From the NCBI GenBank assembly GCA_020186115.1, contig WSYJ01000158.1:62001-126000 (forward strand): a stretch of DNA of 64,000 bases, written 5' to 3'. The notes under the pieces were generated by a model. That model saw only the letters and a program-made list of their open reading frames with translations. It was not told where the DNA came from and did not search any database. Positions 19,984-29,731 of the stretch are shown one piece after another. Source of the DNA: Histomonas meleagridis (taxonomy: Eukaryota > Parabasalia > Tritrichomonadida > Dientamoebidae). Position numbers and translations under genes: made by a program. Position 1 is the first letter of the stretch. Every line of letters starts with the position of its first letter.

Positions 19984-20616
19984 TTATAATGGGTAATATG
20001 ATCCTTTTGATGAATACATTATTCCCGTATTTTCCAATAAAGATATAACACGCTTTGCAATTTCATCCGTTCCACATATTTGTTTGATTTGCTCATATGA
20101 TACGCCTTGAGGTTGATCACAACTAAGAATGAGATTTGTGACTTGATCGCTGATTTTATCGAAACCTGTTGAGATAGAAGCATCTGACGATAAAAATCGT
20201 TCTTGTGATTCATTTCTGAATTGTATGTTATTTCTGTGTATAGCTGCTTGTTCAAGAAGATGTTTGACTTCTTCCATTGGATCATTTTTAGTACTATAGC
20301 ACTTCAAAATAATCATCCTTTCAACGTCGCCACTAATTTTACCAAGAACTTCGATATAATCGCCAACTTTTGGAATTGATAGTAAAGAATCAGTTGGAAC
20401 TTCAACACAAATAACACCAGTTCCATCATCAATCAAAAAGCTTGTTTCATTGTTCTTAATCACAAGACCACTTATTCTTGCATTAATAAAAATAATTGGT
20501 CTATTATTTTCATCATTTAAATTTTGCTTGCAAAAGTATGCTTCATCTCTTTCTGCTGTGCTTGCAGAAAATATGTCTCTTATTGTAAGTTTTAGGTGTG
20601 AATTTGTTATTGTCAT
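19984..20616 (-). CDS. RPA2-like (RPA32) single-strand DNA-binding subunit
   Basis: 210 residues. The N-terminal half is an OB fold: strands NARISGLVIKNN, SFLIDDGTGVICVEV (the IDDGTG turn typical of RPA2 and Stn1) and GDYIEVLGKI. The C-terminal part (VTNLILSCDQPQGVSYEQIK, then a helix and GIMYSSKGSYYPL) matches the winged helix of RPA32 (compare LIKACPRPEGLN and EGHIYS). This gives the OB-plus-winged-helix order and near-normal length for RPA2, though the phosphorylated N-terminal tail is short. Stn1 is the alternative. It would act in the nucleus in replication and repair. A TCACA initiator lies just upstream of the start. It shares an 80-bp promoter with a divergent TBC gene. Confidence 0.75.
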   Translation of the reverse strand: MTITNSHLKLTIRDIFSASTAERDEAYFCKQNLNDENNRPIIFINARISGLVIKNNETSFLIDDGTGVICVEVPTDSLLSIPKVGDYIEVLGKISGDVERMIILKCYSTKNDPMEEVKHLLEQAAIHRNNIQFRNESQERFLSSDASISTGFDKISDQVTNLILSCDQPQGVSYEQIKQICGTDEIAKRVISLLENTGIMYSSKGSYYPL

Positions 20617-20696
20617 TAAAATGTGAATTCATTCCAAATTTTGGGGCGCCCCATTTACAAATAAAATTTGAACCACCCCATAAAAGTGACAAAATA
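20617..20696. promoter_or_regulatory. bidirectional promoter with a GC palindrome
   Basis: 80 bp between the RPA2-like gene and the TBC gene. Initiators: TCACA on the minus strand and TCATT on the plus strand. The sequence TTTTGGGGCGCCCC contains a perfect 10-bp GC-only palindrome at about 20641-20650, striking in such A/T-rich DNA. It resembles a symmetric E2F-type site (TTTSSCGC), which would suit a replication gene; that link is inference. Confidence 0.5.
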
Positions 20697-21590
20697 ATGG
20701 CACTTTCGGCTGAACAGTTCCAAGAAATCCTTGATGAAGATATTCTAGTTGATAGAGAAAAACTTTTTACAGCTGCAAAGTACGGCGTGCCAGAATCAGT
20801 TCGTGGGAAAGTTTGGATGTATTTATTAAATGTGTCAGATAATTCACACCAATTTGAAGGGAAAGCTGTTGAAGAAAGAACAAGATACTATAACAGTCTA
20901 CGGCCAAATACATTTCCTTATATTAAAAATGCTGTTAACACGGCAATTCATAATATGATGGTTTCATCTTTTGCCGACAAACGAATTTACTTTAAAGACA
21001 CTATGTCATCAAGTATTTACAATATTCTTTCCAACTATTTTTCATGCGAACCAAACATGCATTTTACTCCAGGAATAGTTAATCTCACAATTCCGTTATA
21101 CATTGCCTCAGGAAGAGATGAAGTTTCATCATTTTTCATGCTTAGTAGTTTATCCGACAGAATTAACACTATGACTGAAAATAGTATCCATCTCAGATAT
21201 GCGTCAAAGCTCTCAAAATTCATTAAAATCTTTATGCCTGAACTTGCTAATCACTTTGGTAGCGAAGCCATTGATCTTGATGAAATTTTTGTACATTGGT
21301 TCCAATATTTACATTCAACAGCACTTCCATTATCATCTTTGCTCCGTCTTTGGGACAGATATCTTTCAATTAGCGATAGCGAACTTCCACGAACAGTTTT
21401 ATTTGTTTCTCTTGCACTTGTTGATCGATTAATGCCTAAATTAGTCAGAATGGAACATATTGAAATCAAGAATTTTTTATCCAATCTTCCCTTGATAGAT
21501 ATGGATGTTTTATTGGTTCAAGCTGATACGCTTAAATCACAGTTTGAAGCATTATATAGTTCCGAATTTGGAGAAGATGAACATGAATAA
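20697..21590 (+). CDS. TBC-domain protein lacking the GAP finger residues
   Basis: About 297 residues from ATG 20697 (an in-frame ATG at 20598 would overlap the divergent gene's start and add an atypical leader). The TBC fold is recognisable: GVPESVRGKVWMYLL at the start, a middle helical region and LPLSSLLRLWDRYLS near the end, as in Rab GTPase-activating proteins. The motif that normally carries the catalytic arginine (IxxDxxR) reads AVNTAIHNMM, and the YxQ glutamine motif is replaced by MHFTPG. Both dual-finger residues are therefore absent, so Rab-GAP activity by the usual mechanism is unlikely; a binding or scaffold role is more probable. The acidic tail ends FGEDEHE. Confidence 0.8.
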   Translation: MALSAEQFQEILDEDILVDREKLFTAAKYGVPESVRGKVWMYLLNVSDNSHQFEGKAVEERTRYYNSLRPNTFPYIKNAVNTAIHNMMVSSFADKRIYFKDTMSSSIYNILSNYFSCEPNMHFTPGIVNLTIPLYIASGRDEVSSFFMLSSLSDRINTMTENSIHLRYASKLSKFIKIFMPELANHFGSEAIDLDEIFVHWFQYLHSTALPLSSLLRLWDRYLSISDSELPRTVLFVSLALVDRLMPKLVRMEHIEIKNFLSNLPLIDMDVLLVQADTLKSQFEALYSSEFGEDEHE

Positions 21591-21724
21591 AATTTTTAAA
21601 AATTTGAAATTATCGTCTTGTCACTTTTGTATTGTGCAAAAACGGTGTTTGACAAATTCCCCTTCGAGGGTAATTTATGTTCAAAATTCAAATAAACCGT
21701 TATAAATAAAGTAATCGTAACCAA

Positions 21725-22138
21725 ATGAATCTTGATCAACAAACTGTCAATTCATTAATAGAAGCACAACTTGCTTCATGTGAAGGACAAGAAAAAATAT
21801 CTTTGGTAATCACTGGTCACCAAGATGATGCTGCTGCAAAAGCAACATTTTTCAATATCCAAGCAAAAAAGTATGATACTGGTGGTTCTGTCGTTAAAAC
21901 ATCTGAAGAAAGGTACCGTTATTCCCAGCTACTTGAATTCAATGAATCATTGATTTTGGATTATGGAAATATTAGAATCCTTCGTCTTTTCCCACCTAAG
22001 AAATTGATAGGAAATAAATCAACGGACTTTGTGACCCAAAGACAAGAAGCACTCCAAAAATGGCTCAATGAATTGGTCGAAGATGAAGAAACATGCTCAG
22101 ATCCAAAAGTTTTGAAATTCTTCAAATTGATTGAATAA
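21725..22138 (+). CDS. PX-domain protein
   Basis: 137 residues comprising essentially one PX (phox homology) phosphoinositide-binding domain. The basic/aromatic ERYRYSQLLEF, the proline-rich loop FPPKKLIGN and the following RQEALQKWLNEL helix are the conserved landmarks, supplying the arginines that bind phosphatidylinositol 3-phosphate. There is no BAR, SH3 or other domain, so it is like a minimal SNX3-type sorting nexin working on endosomes. An AAACCGTT motif lies about 25 bp before the ATG (21694-21701). Confidence 0.88.
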   Translation: MNLDQQTVNSLIEAQLASCEGQEKISLVITGHQDDAAAKATFFNIQAKKYDTGGSVVKTSEERYRYSQLLEFNESLILDYGNIRILRLFPPKKLIGNKSTDFVTQRQEALQKWLNELVEDEETCSDPKVLKFFKLIE

Positions 22139-22398
22139 AATAATGAGGAAAATGATTTAGTGTTTTTTGCTAATCTTGAGCGAGGCAACTAGAGCTAGTT
22201 TGTGATAAGTCAACTAGAAGAAATGAATTTTGAAGATTTGCATCATTTGAGTTCTAGCAGAACTTGTATTTTGATTTTGCGGAAACATTAAGATTAAATG
22301 TTGGAGCTTAAGTTATTAGTCGATGTCTTAATCCGCGTTTGACATTTTTCTTCGTTTTTCTTATTTTTCACTATTGCTTTCTTTGTCAATTATTCCTT

Positions 22399-23014
22399 CA
22401 ATACATTTACCATTTTCTTCTGAAATGCATGTGTGATCTTCAATAAATTTTAGTTATATTGGATTAATTTTAATATTGTTATGAGGAAATTGTCCTGTAA
22501 CAACCACTGCACAAATTGTATCTTCACAATTCTCATTACTAAATATATGAATTTCATAAACACCTTCAATAACTTCATTATTATCTTTAAATAATATAAT
22601 TTTTTCATTTGTTGAGCAATGTTCTTCTTGGTTGTTTTTGTTGTGATTACTATAATATACATTTCTATTTGGATCTACTACAACTAAATCTAAATCATAA
22701 TATATTGGAATGTTTTTAGTAAAGTCATCTTCTCGTTCAAAAAATTTATCCATATATGATAATGTTACTTTTAAATCTGATCTTCTTTTTCTCAATATTA
22801 TTTTAGCTGAATAATGTTATTTCCCTGTTATTCTTAATTCTTTACATATCCGAAGCCCAAAATTTGACAATCTTTTCACTAGAAGAAGTGTTGATAAATC
22901 AACAGAACCATGACCTATCTTATTATCTGGTGTTCTTATTCCTCTATTACTTACAGCTGATTCAATAATTGCTGCTCTAAGAAGTACACCTGAAGGTTTG
23001 AAATTATATTTCAT
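22399..23014 (-). pseudogene. decayed S8 protease, C-terminal half only
   Basis: Two open pieces read as a subtilisin-family fragment. 22817-23014 holds the helix after the catalytic Ser (GVLLRAAIIESAVSNRG, then KIGHGSVDLS and FGLRICK). 22454-22795 holds the fibronectin-like region (IPIYYDLDLVVVDPNRNVYYSN, NEKIILF, GVYEIHIFSNENC). A trace of the Cys-rich segment follows (CISEENGKCIEG). These align in order with residues of the intact protease at 51867-55634. The catalytic domain is absent and the pieces are out of frame with each other. Confidence 0.8.
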
Positions 23015-23323
23015 TCAAAATAATAATATTAATTTATAAGTATTGAGCTCTCGATCTCCTGCCGCGTTGGATTGGGTGATGATAAGTTTGTTGTATGATT
23101 CCAAGATTTGTTTGTTTTCGTTCTTCATAATCATCTTCATTAATTGTTTGTTCAACAGAAGGAATTTCTTCTTCATCAATTTAAATATCTTTATATTTCT
23201 ATATTTCTTCTTAAGCTTTTTATGCTTGCCGGATAATTTATCTATCTTGCTTTTTAGCTCAATTATGCGTACCATTAACAATTGATCATTTGAGAAATAA
23301 ACTTTTCCTTCGTTGTTGATCAT
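23015..23323 (-). pseudogene. unassigned coding relic next to protease fragment
   Basis: Lys-rich open sequence in one frame. In another frame an acidic then basic tail (EEEIPSVEQTINEDDYEERK, ending RGRRSRAQYL and a stop near 23041) looks more protein-like. The frames conflict, so this is probably the decayed end of a neighbouring gene rather than a functional unit. No family recognised. Confidence 0.35.
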
Positions 23324-23821
23324 TTCAACTTAGTATTTCGTAATGCTTCTTCACAACGAACTTTATTTGCAAAATGTTTCATCGATTGTGTATAATGAAA
23401 TACTGATTCGTATCTCGATTACATTGAGATATTTGTGCAATCAAATTTAAAAATTTTGTTGATTGTGGGTTACTTATAGAATATACCCCCGAATAATAAT
23501 AACATTCAATTTGATCAAGCGTTTCATCAAATAATAAATATTTATGTCATTGTGATGTATATGATAAATAAAAAATATTAATCCCTTCAAATAAAAAACT
23601 ACGAGCTGGTCATAGGTCATATTCAATAACATTAATAATCAATGAAAACGCAAGTCGAAAAATGATATATGGAAAAATAAAATTATGTGCAAAAAATTTC
23701 AATACTGTAAAGTTATCAATTTCACCTCACAATTAATAGTGACTTTTTTTATTTAATGACAGTTTATGTGAAAATTTGACTTAGTTTGCTTAAAATTTCC
23801 TTGTTATTTTTGACATAATCA
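23324..23821. other. intergenic with decayed fragments
   Basis: No gene seen. It contains the promoter of the UBR gene; the bases directly before its ATG read TCAATGG. Confidence 0.4.
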
Positions 23822-26800
23822 ATGGAGGAAATTTCTTACTTCGATGGTGCTTCATTAGCAGAACTTTTCAAAACTCACACACCTGCTGCGATTGGATTTT
23901 GTGAAATGGTCTTATGTCATTATAAGAAAATTGGCTCTTTTGATAAATTCATAGAAGATCTTAAAGAACATGATTTCATATCATCATGTCAAAATTCCTG
24001 GTCTCAACGCGAACTTGCTGTACACTGTAAAACGTGTGGCGTTTTTGATCAAAGTTGTATTTGTTTTGAATGTTATTTAAATGGAAATCATGAAGGGCAT
24101 TCTATCATTCTAAGGCCTTTTAGCATTGGCAACTGTGACTGTGGCAACATGTCACTTTGGCGTCCTTCTGGCTTTTGCTGTCATCATCAAAATACATGTG
24201 AACATCCAGAAGAGAAATACATTGAAAAAGGTCTTAAAGACATTCTTGTTTCTATATTTACGGCAGCGACCTTACATATTCATGAATTAGCTCAAGATAA
24301 TCCTCTACATCTACTCAAATTATTAGATTGGCTTATGAAATTTGTACCCTTAGGTGATGGGTCACGCCGTTGTGTTGTATTAGGTTTTTCAAACAATGAT
24401 TCATATTATCATATAATGCAAAATGCCATCAATTATTCCCGAAATGTCAATGAGAAGTTTGTCGAACTCTTTGGCATGTTATTAACTGACAGCATTTTTG
24501 GTGAATATTTTGGATATGCTAATTTTCGAAATCTATTACAATATCTCGAATACAATTACAAGCATGTTGATGAAGGGGGCTCGATCAAGAACTTACAGCC
24601 CATCTGTCATTTTATGTTTCATTCATATTCTATTGATCCCATCACACGCTGTATCAAAAACCATAACTTACAATGGATTCCATTATATGTTGAATTTGTT
24701 AAGAATAATATCGATTACACATATTTAAGGGTTCGAACTGAATTAGCACGAAACAATTGCGCACATTTTGAAACCGAATTTTTAGGCTTAGTTAATTCTA
24801 TCATTAAACTACCAACAGAAAAGAACAACTTAATTCAATTGTTTAATGAATTAACACCAGTTTTCTTACATAAAGAACATCTTGATCAAGGTGTTACTAA
24901 TATATCTGATATCACACAAGCGTATCATTTTGCTCCAATCTTTTCTATTAATGTTAATTTCCATGTTATTACAAACATTATATCGAAAATGGAAGAAATT
25001 GATTATAAATTTATATTACAAAGTTTTGAGAAATATTATATTGACATTTATGAGAATCAAAATTATAATAAAATCTTTGATTTAGATAAGCCATTACTTA
25101 AACAATCCATTTTTGATGATTGTTCAATATATACAGAATATTCATCGATGTTATTATTATATCAAGTATTAATGCATGAGAAAGATACAATTAAAGAGAA
25201 ATTGATCGAATCAATTAATGATTTAGATAAGTTCTTACAATATGTAGCTATTAATACACAACGTAATTTTATTTCTACTTATTTCTATTCACAATCGATC
25301 ATTAAGAAATGTTTTGGACTTTTATATGTATTAGATTTTAATTGCAGAAGATTTCAACATGAATTTAATTTCCCACAATTCATATTATTACAATATTGCG
25401 CAGGATTAATGAACAATAAAGAACAATTCATTAATACAATTGCTCATACAATTGGTTTATATAATGATAACATTGAAGAAATGAAAGAATTAATACAATT
25501 TGATTTCATTTATTTAATTTCTACTTTGATAACTGATAGAATGTTAATGAGTAATGATACTAAAGCTATTACCACCCAAAAATTAGCACGAAAACTTTTA
25601 CTTAGATCAAAACCTTTTCATTCTATTCAAAAACTATTAAATTATGAAACAAAATTATCAGAAACAGATTTCAAATATTATATCGATAATGTTACATCGA
25701 CAATACATAATAATAAAGGAAACTTATATAAACTTAAATCTGTTAATCTTTGGGATCCTTTAGCACCTATAGCACCAGTCAATAAAATATTAACAACATA
25801 TTCCGAATATATTGCACAAAATCCAGAACAATTATTACCATTTAAACCATTTTTACCTGAAATCAATAAATTAGATTTAATCTCAATATTATATACACCA
25901 ACATTAATTGTAAATGAATATTTAATATTATTAGAAAATAAATCAAATGAAACAAATCATTTAATATTAAACTTATTAATGATTACATCTGAAAATCGAA
26001 AATCGACCGAAAAAGTTATAATAGAAGAACCAATTAAAGTTAATACAATTGATGAATTTATTGAGAAAATACCAAATAATAATTTCGAATCATTTATGTT
26101 ACAAAAATTCATTTATAAAGATAATGAACCATATTCTATGGTTGATTTAATTCAACGCCTTGGAAAGATTGGTATTAATTGTTTAATTAAAATGTCAATA
26201 ACATTTGAAGCCAAAGAAAACACGCAAAAAGATGACGAAGAACTTGCCAAATTAAATCATGAAAAATTTGAGAAGTTACGAAAAGAAATTTTGAACAATT
26301 TCTCACAACGACAATTACATTTTAAGCAAGACATTAAAGATAATCATGAAATAGATGAAGAAGAGCCATCAATACAAAAGGACACATGTTGTGTATGTAG
26401 TATTACTCGCGATGAAAAAGAAGAAGTATTATGTTATCCGGCGTTTGTCTTACATACACATTTACCATTAGAATTCGATGGTGATATTACTTGGAATAGT
26501 GTATTAGGTATATCAATCTGTAAACATTTATCACATTATGATTGTATACCGATACGTTGTCCTATTGATCGATCACATAAGAACACATTTATTCCACGAC
26601 TTGATAATATCAATGATTTAAATGATGAACATTTACAACAAATATTACGGAAATTTAAGAAATCGATTTTAGATGAACGAGAAGAAGATGATAATAATGA
26701 CATTGAAATATTATTACATTCGATTACAGCTTTAATTATTACATTCGAAGTACGTCTTAGATCTAATCCGGGATGTTTAGATAATGATAAATATTCGATA

Positions 26801-27529
26801 CTTGCACGTAACTTATTTTTATGTGTAAGACAATTATATTTAATGGGTAATGTGTTATTTAATGAACAAACGAAATGGACAAACTTTAGACATTTCATTT
26901 GTGACTTAATATTATCACAAAACCCAAAGGGTGAGATCAAAGACATCTGTAAGAGACATTCGACTGATTTAACGGGAAAAGATTTAACATTATACTTAAA
27001 ACGTGTTAAACTTTCCGAACATTTCTTATTAAATAATGAAACGGAAAGTAATCATTATTTGGATTGGGATGAACTTTTATCGAATGAAAATCTTTGTAAT
27101 GAATTCGATTTCAAATTTAATGGAGAAGAATATGTATTCGATCCTTATAAACTAATTAACTTACCTCATAACTTCTTCGAGTTGGGTAAAGAGCCATATA
27201 ACGCTGTGAACCAAATCAAAACAACTGCAACACAATATTACATATGTTTGAATAATGGTAAAATCATAAGCGAACAGAAAAAAATCGACTTGTTTCAGAA
27301 GAATAACTTCGACCCAACGGTGCTGATGGCCCTCAACAAACAGTTCACAGAGATGTCAATAGTACACGACAACAAAGGAAAGTACTACTCGGTGATACAG
27401 GAGCCGATTTACTTGGACTTCTTGGGTAACCCCGACGTGCAGCTGAAGAACGGCCATTTGCTGTACTTGTCAGAAGAAAAATATGAGGCGCTCGTCGATA
27501 GGCTGCTGTCTTCTGATTTCATATCTTAA
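23822..27529 (+). CDS. UBR1/2-type E3 ubiquitin ligase (N-recognin)
   Basis: 1235 residues. An N-terminal UBR box (about 60-125) shows the Cys/His pattern CKTCGVFDQSCICFECY, GNHEGHS, CDCGN and CCHH, the zinc fold that binds destabilising N-terminal residues. A long helical middle follows. A degenerate RING-H2 begins at CCVCSITRDE (about 853) and ends CPIDRSHKN (about 925), with CKHLSHYDC as its His/Cys core. The C-terminal region resembles the cap domain of UBR1/2. It is shorter than yeast or human UBR1 (about 1750-1950) but has the same order. Function: N-degron recognition and ubiquitination in the cytosol/nucleus. G/C rises in the last 250 bp. Six tandem repeats follow the stop. Confidence 0.88.
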   Translation: MEEISYFDGASLAELFKTHTPAAIGFCEMVLCHYKKIGSFDKFIEDLKEHDFISSCQNSWSQRELAVHCKTCGVFDQSCICFECYLNGNHEGHSIILRPFSIGNCDCGNMSLWRPSGFCCHHQNTCEHPEEKYIEKGLKDILVSIFTAATLHIHELAQDNPLHLLKLLDWLMKFVPLGDGSRRCVVLGFSNNDSYYHIMQNAINYSRNVNEKFVELFGMLLTDSIFGEYFGYANFRNLLQYLEYNYKHVDEGGSIKNLQPICHFMFHSYSIDPITRCIKNHNLQWIPLYVEFVKNNIDYTYLRVRTELARNNCAHFETEFLGLVNSIIKLPTEKNNLIQLFNELTPVFLHKEHLDQGVTNISDITQAYHFAPIFSINVNFHVITNIISKMEEIDYKFILQSFEKYYIDIYENQNYNKIFDLDKPLLKQSIFDDCSIYTEYSSMLLLYQVLMHEKDTIKEKLIESINDLDKFLQYVAINTQRNFISTYFYSQSIIKKCFGLLYVLDFNCRRFQHEFNFPQFILLQYCAGLMNNKEQFINTIAHTIGLYNDNIEEMKELIQFDFIYLISTLITDRMLMSNDTKAITTQKLARKLLLRSKPFHSIQKLLNYETKLSETDFKYYIDNVTSTIHNNKGNLYKLKSVNLWDPLAPIAPVNKILTTYSEYIAQNPEQLLPFKPFLPEINKLDLISILYTPTLIVNEYLILLENKSNETNHLILNLLMITSENRKSTEKVIIEEPIKVNTIDEFIEKIPNNNFESFMLQKFIYKDNEPYSMVDLIQRLGKIGINCLIKMSITFEAKENTQKDDEELAKLNHEKFEKLRKEILNNFSQRQLHFKQDIKDNHEIDEEEPSIQKDTCCVCSITRDEKEEVLCYPAFVLHTHLPLEFDGDITWNSVLGISICKHLSHYDCIPIRCPIDRSHKNTFIPRLDNINDLNDEHLQQILRKFKKSILDEREEDDNNDIEILLHSITALIITFEVRLRSNPGCLDNDKYSILARNLFLCVRQLYLMGNVLFNEQTKWTNFRHFICDLILSQNPKGEIKDICKRHSTDLTGKDLTLYLKRVKLSEHFLLNNETESNHYLDWDELLSNENLCNEFDFKFNGEEYVFDPYKLINLPHNFFELGKEPYNAVNQIKTTATQYYICLNNGKIISEQKKIDLFQKNNFDPTVLMALNKQFTEMSIVHDNKGKYYSVIQEPIYLDFLGNPDVQLKNGHLLYLSEEKYEALVDRLLSSDFIS

Positions 27530-27555
27530 AAAAGTAATAAATTTTTTGTTTTTTT

Positions 27556-28062
27556 CATTATGAACAAAATTACATTTTATATGGTATGAAAGTGTGTTTA
27601 CTGTTTTTTGTGTTTTATTATTTACATATTTTTTTTTTTTTTCATTATGAACAAAATTACATTTGATATGGTATGAAAGTGTGTTTACTGTTTTTTGTGT
27701 TTTATTATTTACATATTTTTTTTTTTTTCATTATGAACAAAATTACATTTGATATGGTATGAAAGTGTGTTTACTGTTTTTTGTGTTTTATTATTTACAT
27801 ATTTTTTTTTCATTATGAACAAAATTACATTTTATATGGTATGAAAGTGTGTTAATTGTTTTTTATGTATAATTATTTACATACTTTTTTTTCATTATGA
27901 ACAAAATTACATTTGATATGGTATGAAAGTGTGTTTACTGTTTTTTGTGTTTTATTATTTACATATTTTTTTTTTTTTTCATTATGAACAAAATTACATT
28001 TGATATGATATGAAAGTGTGTTTACTGTTTTTTGTGTTTTATTATTTACATATATTTTTCTT
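27556..28062. repeat. six tandem 82-87 bp repeats after the UBR gene
   Basis: Units beginning CATTATGAACAAAATTACAT start at 27556, 27643, 27729, 27811, 27893 and 27980 (periods 87, 86, 82, 82, 87). Each contains GGTATGAAAGTGTGTT, a TTTTTTGTGTTTTATTATTTACATA segment in two overlapping parts, and a T-run of variable length that accounts for the period changes. The array starts 27 bp after the stop codon, so it forms or follows the 3' UTR and poly(A) region. Confidence 0.95.
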
Positions 28063-28776
28063 TTTGCTTTTGTTTTATTCCTAAATATTTTTACCAGATT
28101 CAAAAAGATTTTTATTCTGGTTACATATTATTTATTGATAAACATGTGATCGAACTTCAGATTATGTACTGTTGTCCTCAAAGTTCAAAACGTATTGAGA
28201 ACGGCGGTTTGATGGTTCTAAATTTGATAAAAACGACATATACACATCCTAAAATCAATTCTGATAGTAATTATAATCAAAAGATATTATAATTACGGAA
28301 TAATATCCGAGCAATTTCATTTGAATTTGCTCCCTCTTCAATTAATTCGATATAAACGACATTTTTACTTCGATCCAAATATAATCGTTAGTCTGATTTG
28401 ATGCAAAGTTTGTAATGAATTTTGGACATATTATTTATGTAAAATATTTATCAATAAAGTTTTGATCAATTATATTTTCAACAAGTTAATATGTTTCATG
28501 GTATATATCAAATTGATATAGACATAAATGATTTCATAATTACTTTTATTAATTTCTTTATCCTTTAGATTGGTTTCAAATAAATAACATAAAAAAATAT
28601 CACATTAACCTAAATGAGAAGAAAATGCAGAATAAATCACATATAATGGCGATAAAAACATACTGAAAATCTAAATCGAATAAAGTCGTTGTTTGTAGAA
28701 TTGAACACAGGTGATGTTTTTTGGTTCACAAAGAATCAAATTTCAAAATTTAATATCATTGTTGTTTATGTTTTCC
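28063..28776. other. intergenic, nothing recognised
   Basis: Low-complexity A/T-rich DNA. One short open stretch at 28115-28290 has slightly higher G/C but matches no family I know. Confidence 0.45.
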
Positions 28777-29048
28777 TTAATCTTCAGTTACCCATCTTTG
28801 CCCACAGAGAGGACAATAATGTGATCGTGTAGTAATTAACTGGATACAATCAGCATGGAAAGTGCATCCGCAACGACCTGTACGTGTTTCACAGTTACCT
28901 CTTTGACCAAAGTGTAATAATGCACACTGCAAGGACCATTCAAAGGCATTCTGCATATGGCACAATCACCATTATGGGGTGTTGGACTAGACACCAATGA
29001 TAATTGTTCAAATTTGAATACAACCGTTGGGCCGCCCCTTTCTGGCAT
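28777..29048 (-). pseudogene. RING-H2 (APC11/RBX1-like) gene with a frame change
   Basis: From ATG 29048 one frame encodes a leader and the first zinc ligands (GDCAICRMPLNGPC). A second frame encodes the rest: QCALLHFGQRGNC, CGCTFHADCIQLI and CPLCGQRWVTED. The combined pattern is the RING-H2 of APC11, the cullin-partner subunit of the anaphase-promoting complex, or RBX1; CAICRMPLNG favours APC11. The frames meet near 28928 within the second Cys pair, where CX2C cannot be formed by either frame alone. Length and G/C (about 45%) are those of a conserved gene. Either it is a recent pseudogene or the contig carries an indel error. No GT-AG intron bridges the frames. Confidence 0.7.
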
Positions 29049-29731
29049 TTTTTCGCACTTTGAAAATTGATTTAAATTTGATCGTTACCATTTGTGAATC
29101 TAAAACGATGAAACTCATTTCAAAAAGTTCTATCGAAGTTCGCATTTGGTGCGAAACCGTTTATTTTCCATTTAAATTCATTTACGATACAATACATAAA
29201 CGATCATCTAAGCCATGGCGAGTCCGGACTCCAATTAACCACATCTAAACCCAGTATATACGAGTATTGTTAAAGAAATGTTTAAAATATTTTTATTTAA
29301 TGTTTAATTTTGTGATTTTTTTTATGAATCTCGCTCACAAATTTCCGAAAAGTTATTTTTTCTTCTAAAGATATTGAAAATCTTGTCTTCCTTAAAAACA
29401 GGATGAAAACTAGAGAAAAACTATATAAACTAGGCCTAATTATTATGGCCACTTATTTATTTCTTTAAATTTATTTCAGGTAGAATGAAAAAAAATTGGT
29501 TTTCTGATTTGAAACTACCGTTTATGTGGTTGGCTGGAATACTTCCCCAATTGCTAAGTTAAATTTAACAGAAATTTTACGACACGTTTCTTATCCCTTT
29601 TATAGGACCATTATTAAATCGAATTTTTTGGAAAATGATTTTAATCATAATAAACGCTTCAGATTTTGAAAGTATTCAAATATTGACAATGTGTGCTTGA
29701 TTTCATTTTATTTTAGGATACAGCTTCGCCA
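29049..29731. other. intergenic upstream of ankyrin locus C
   Basis: A/T-rich; GAAACCGTTTA near 29151-29160 is another copy of the AAACSGTT motif. No gene seen. Confidence 0.45.

Noticed and set aside
27873-28103. Open stretch on the minus strand with an internal protein repeat
   Set aside because: It is simply the translation of two copies of the tandem DNA repeat and a poly-A run.
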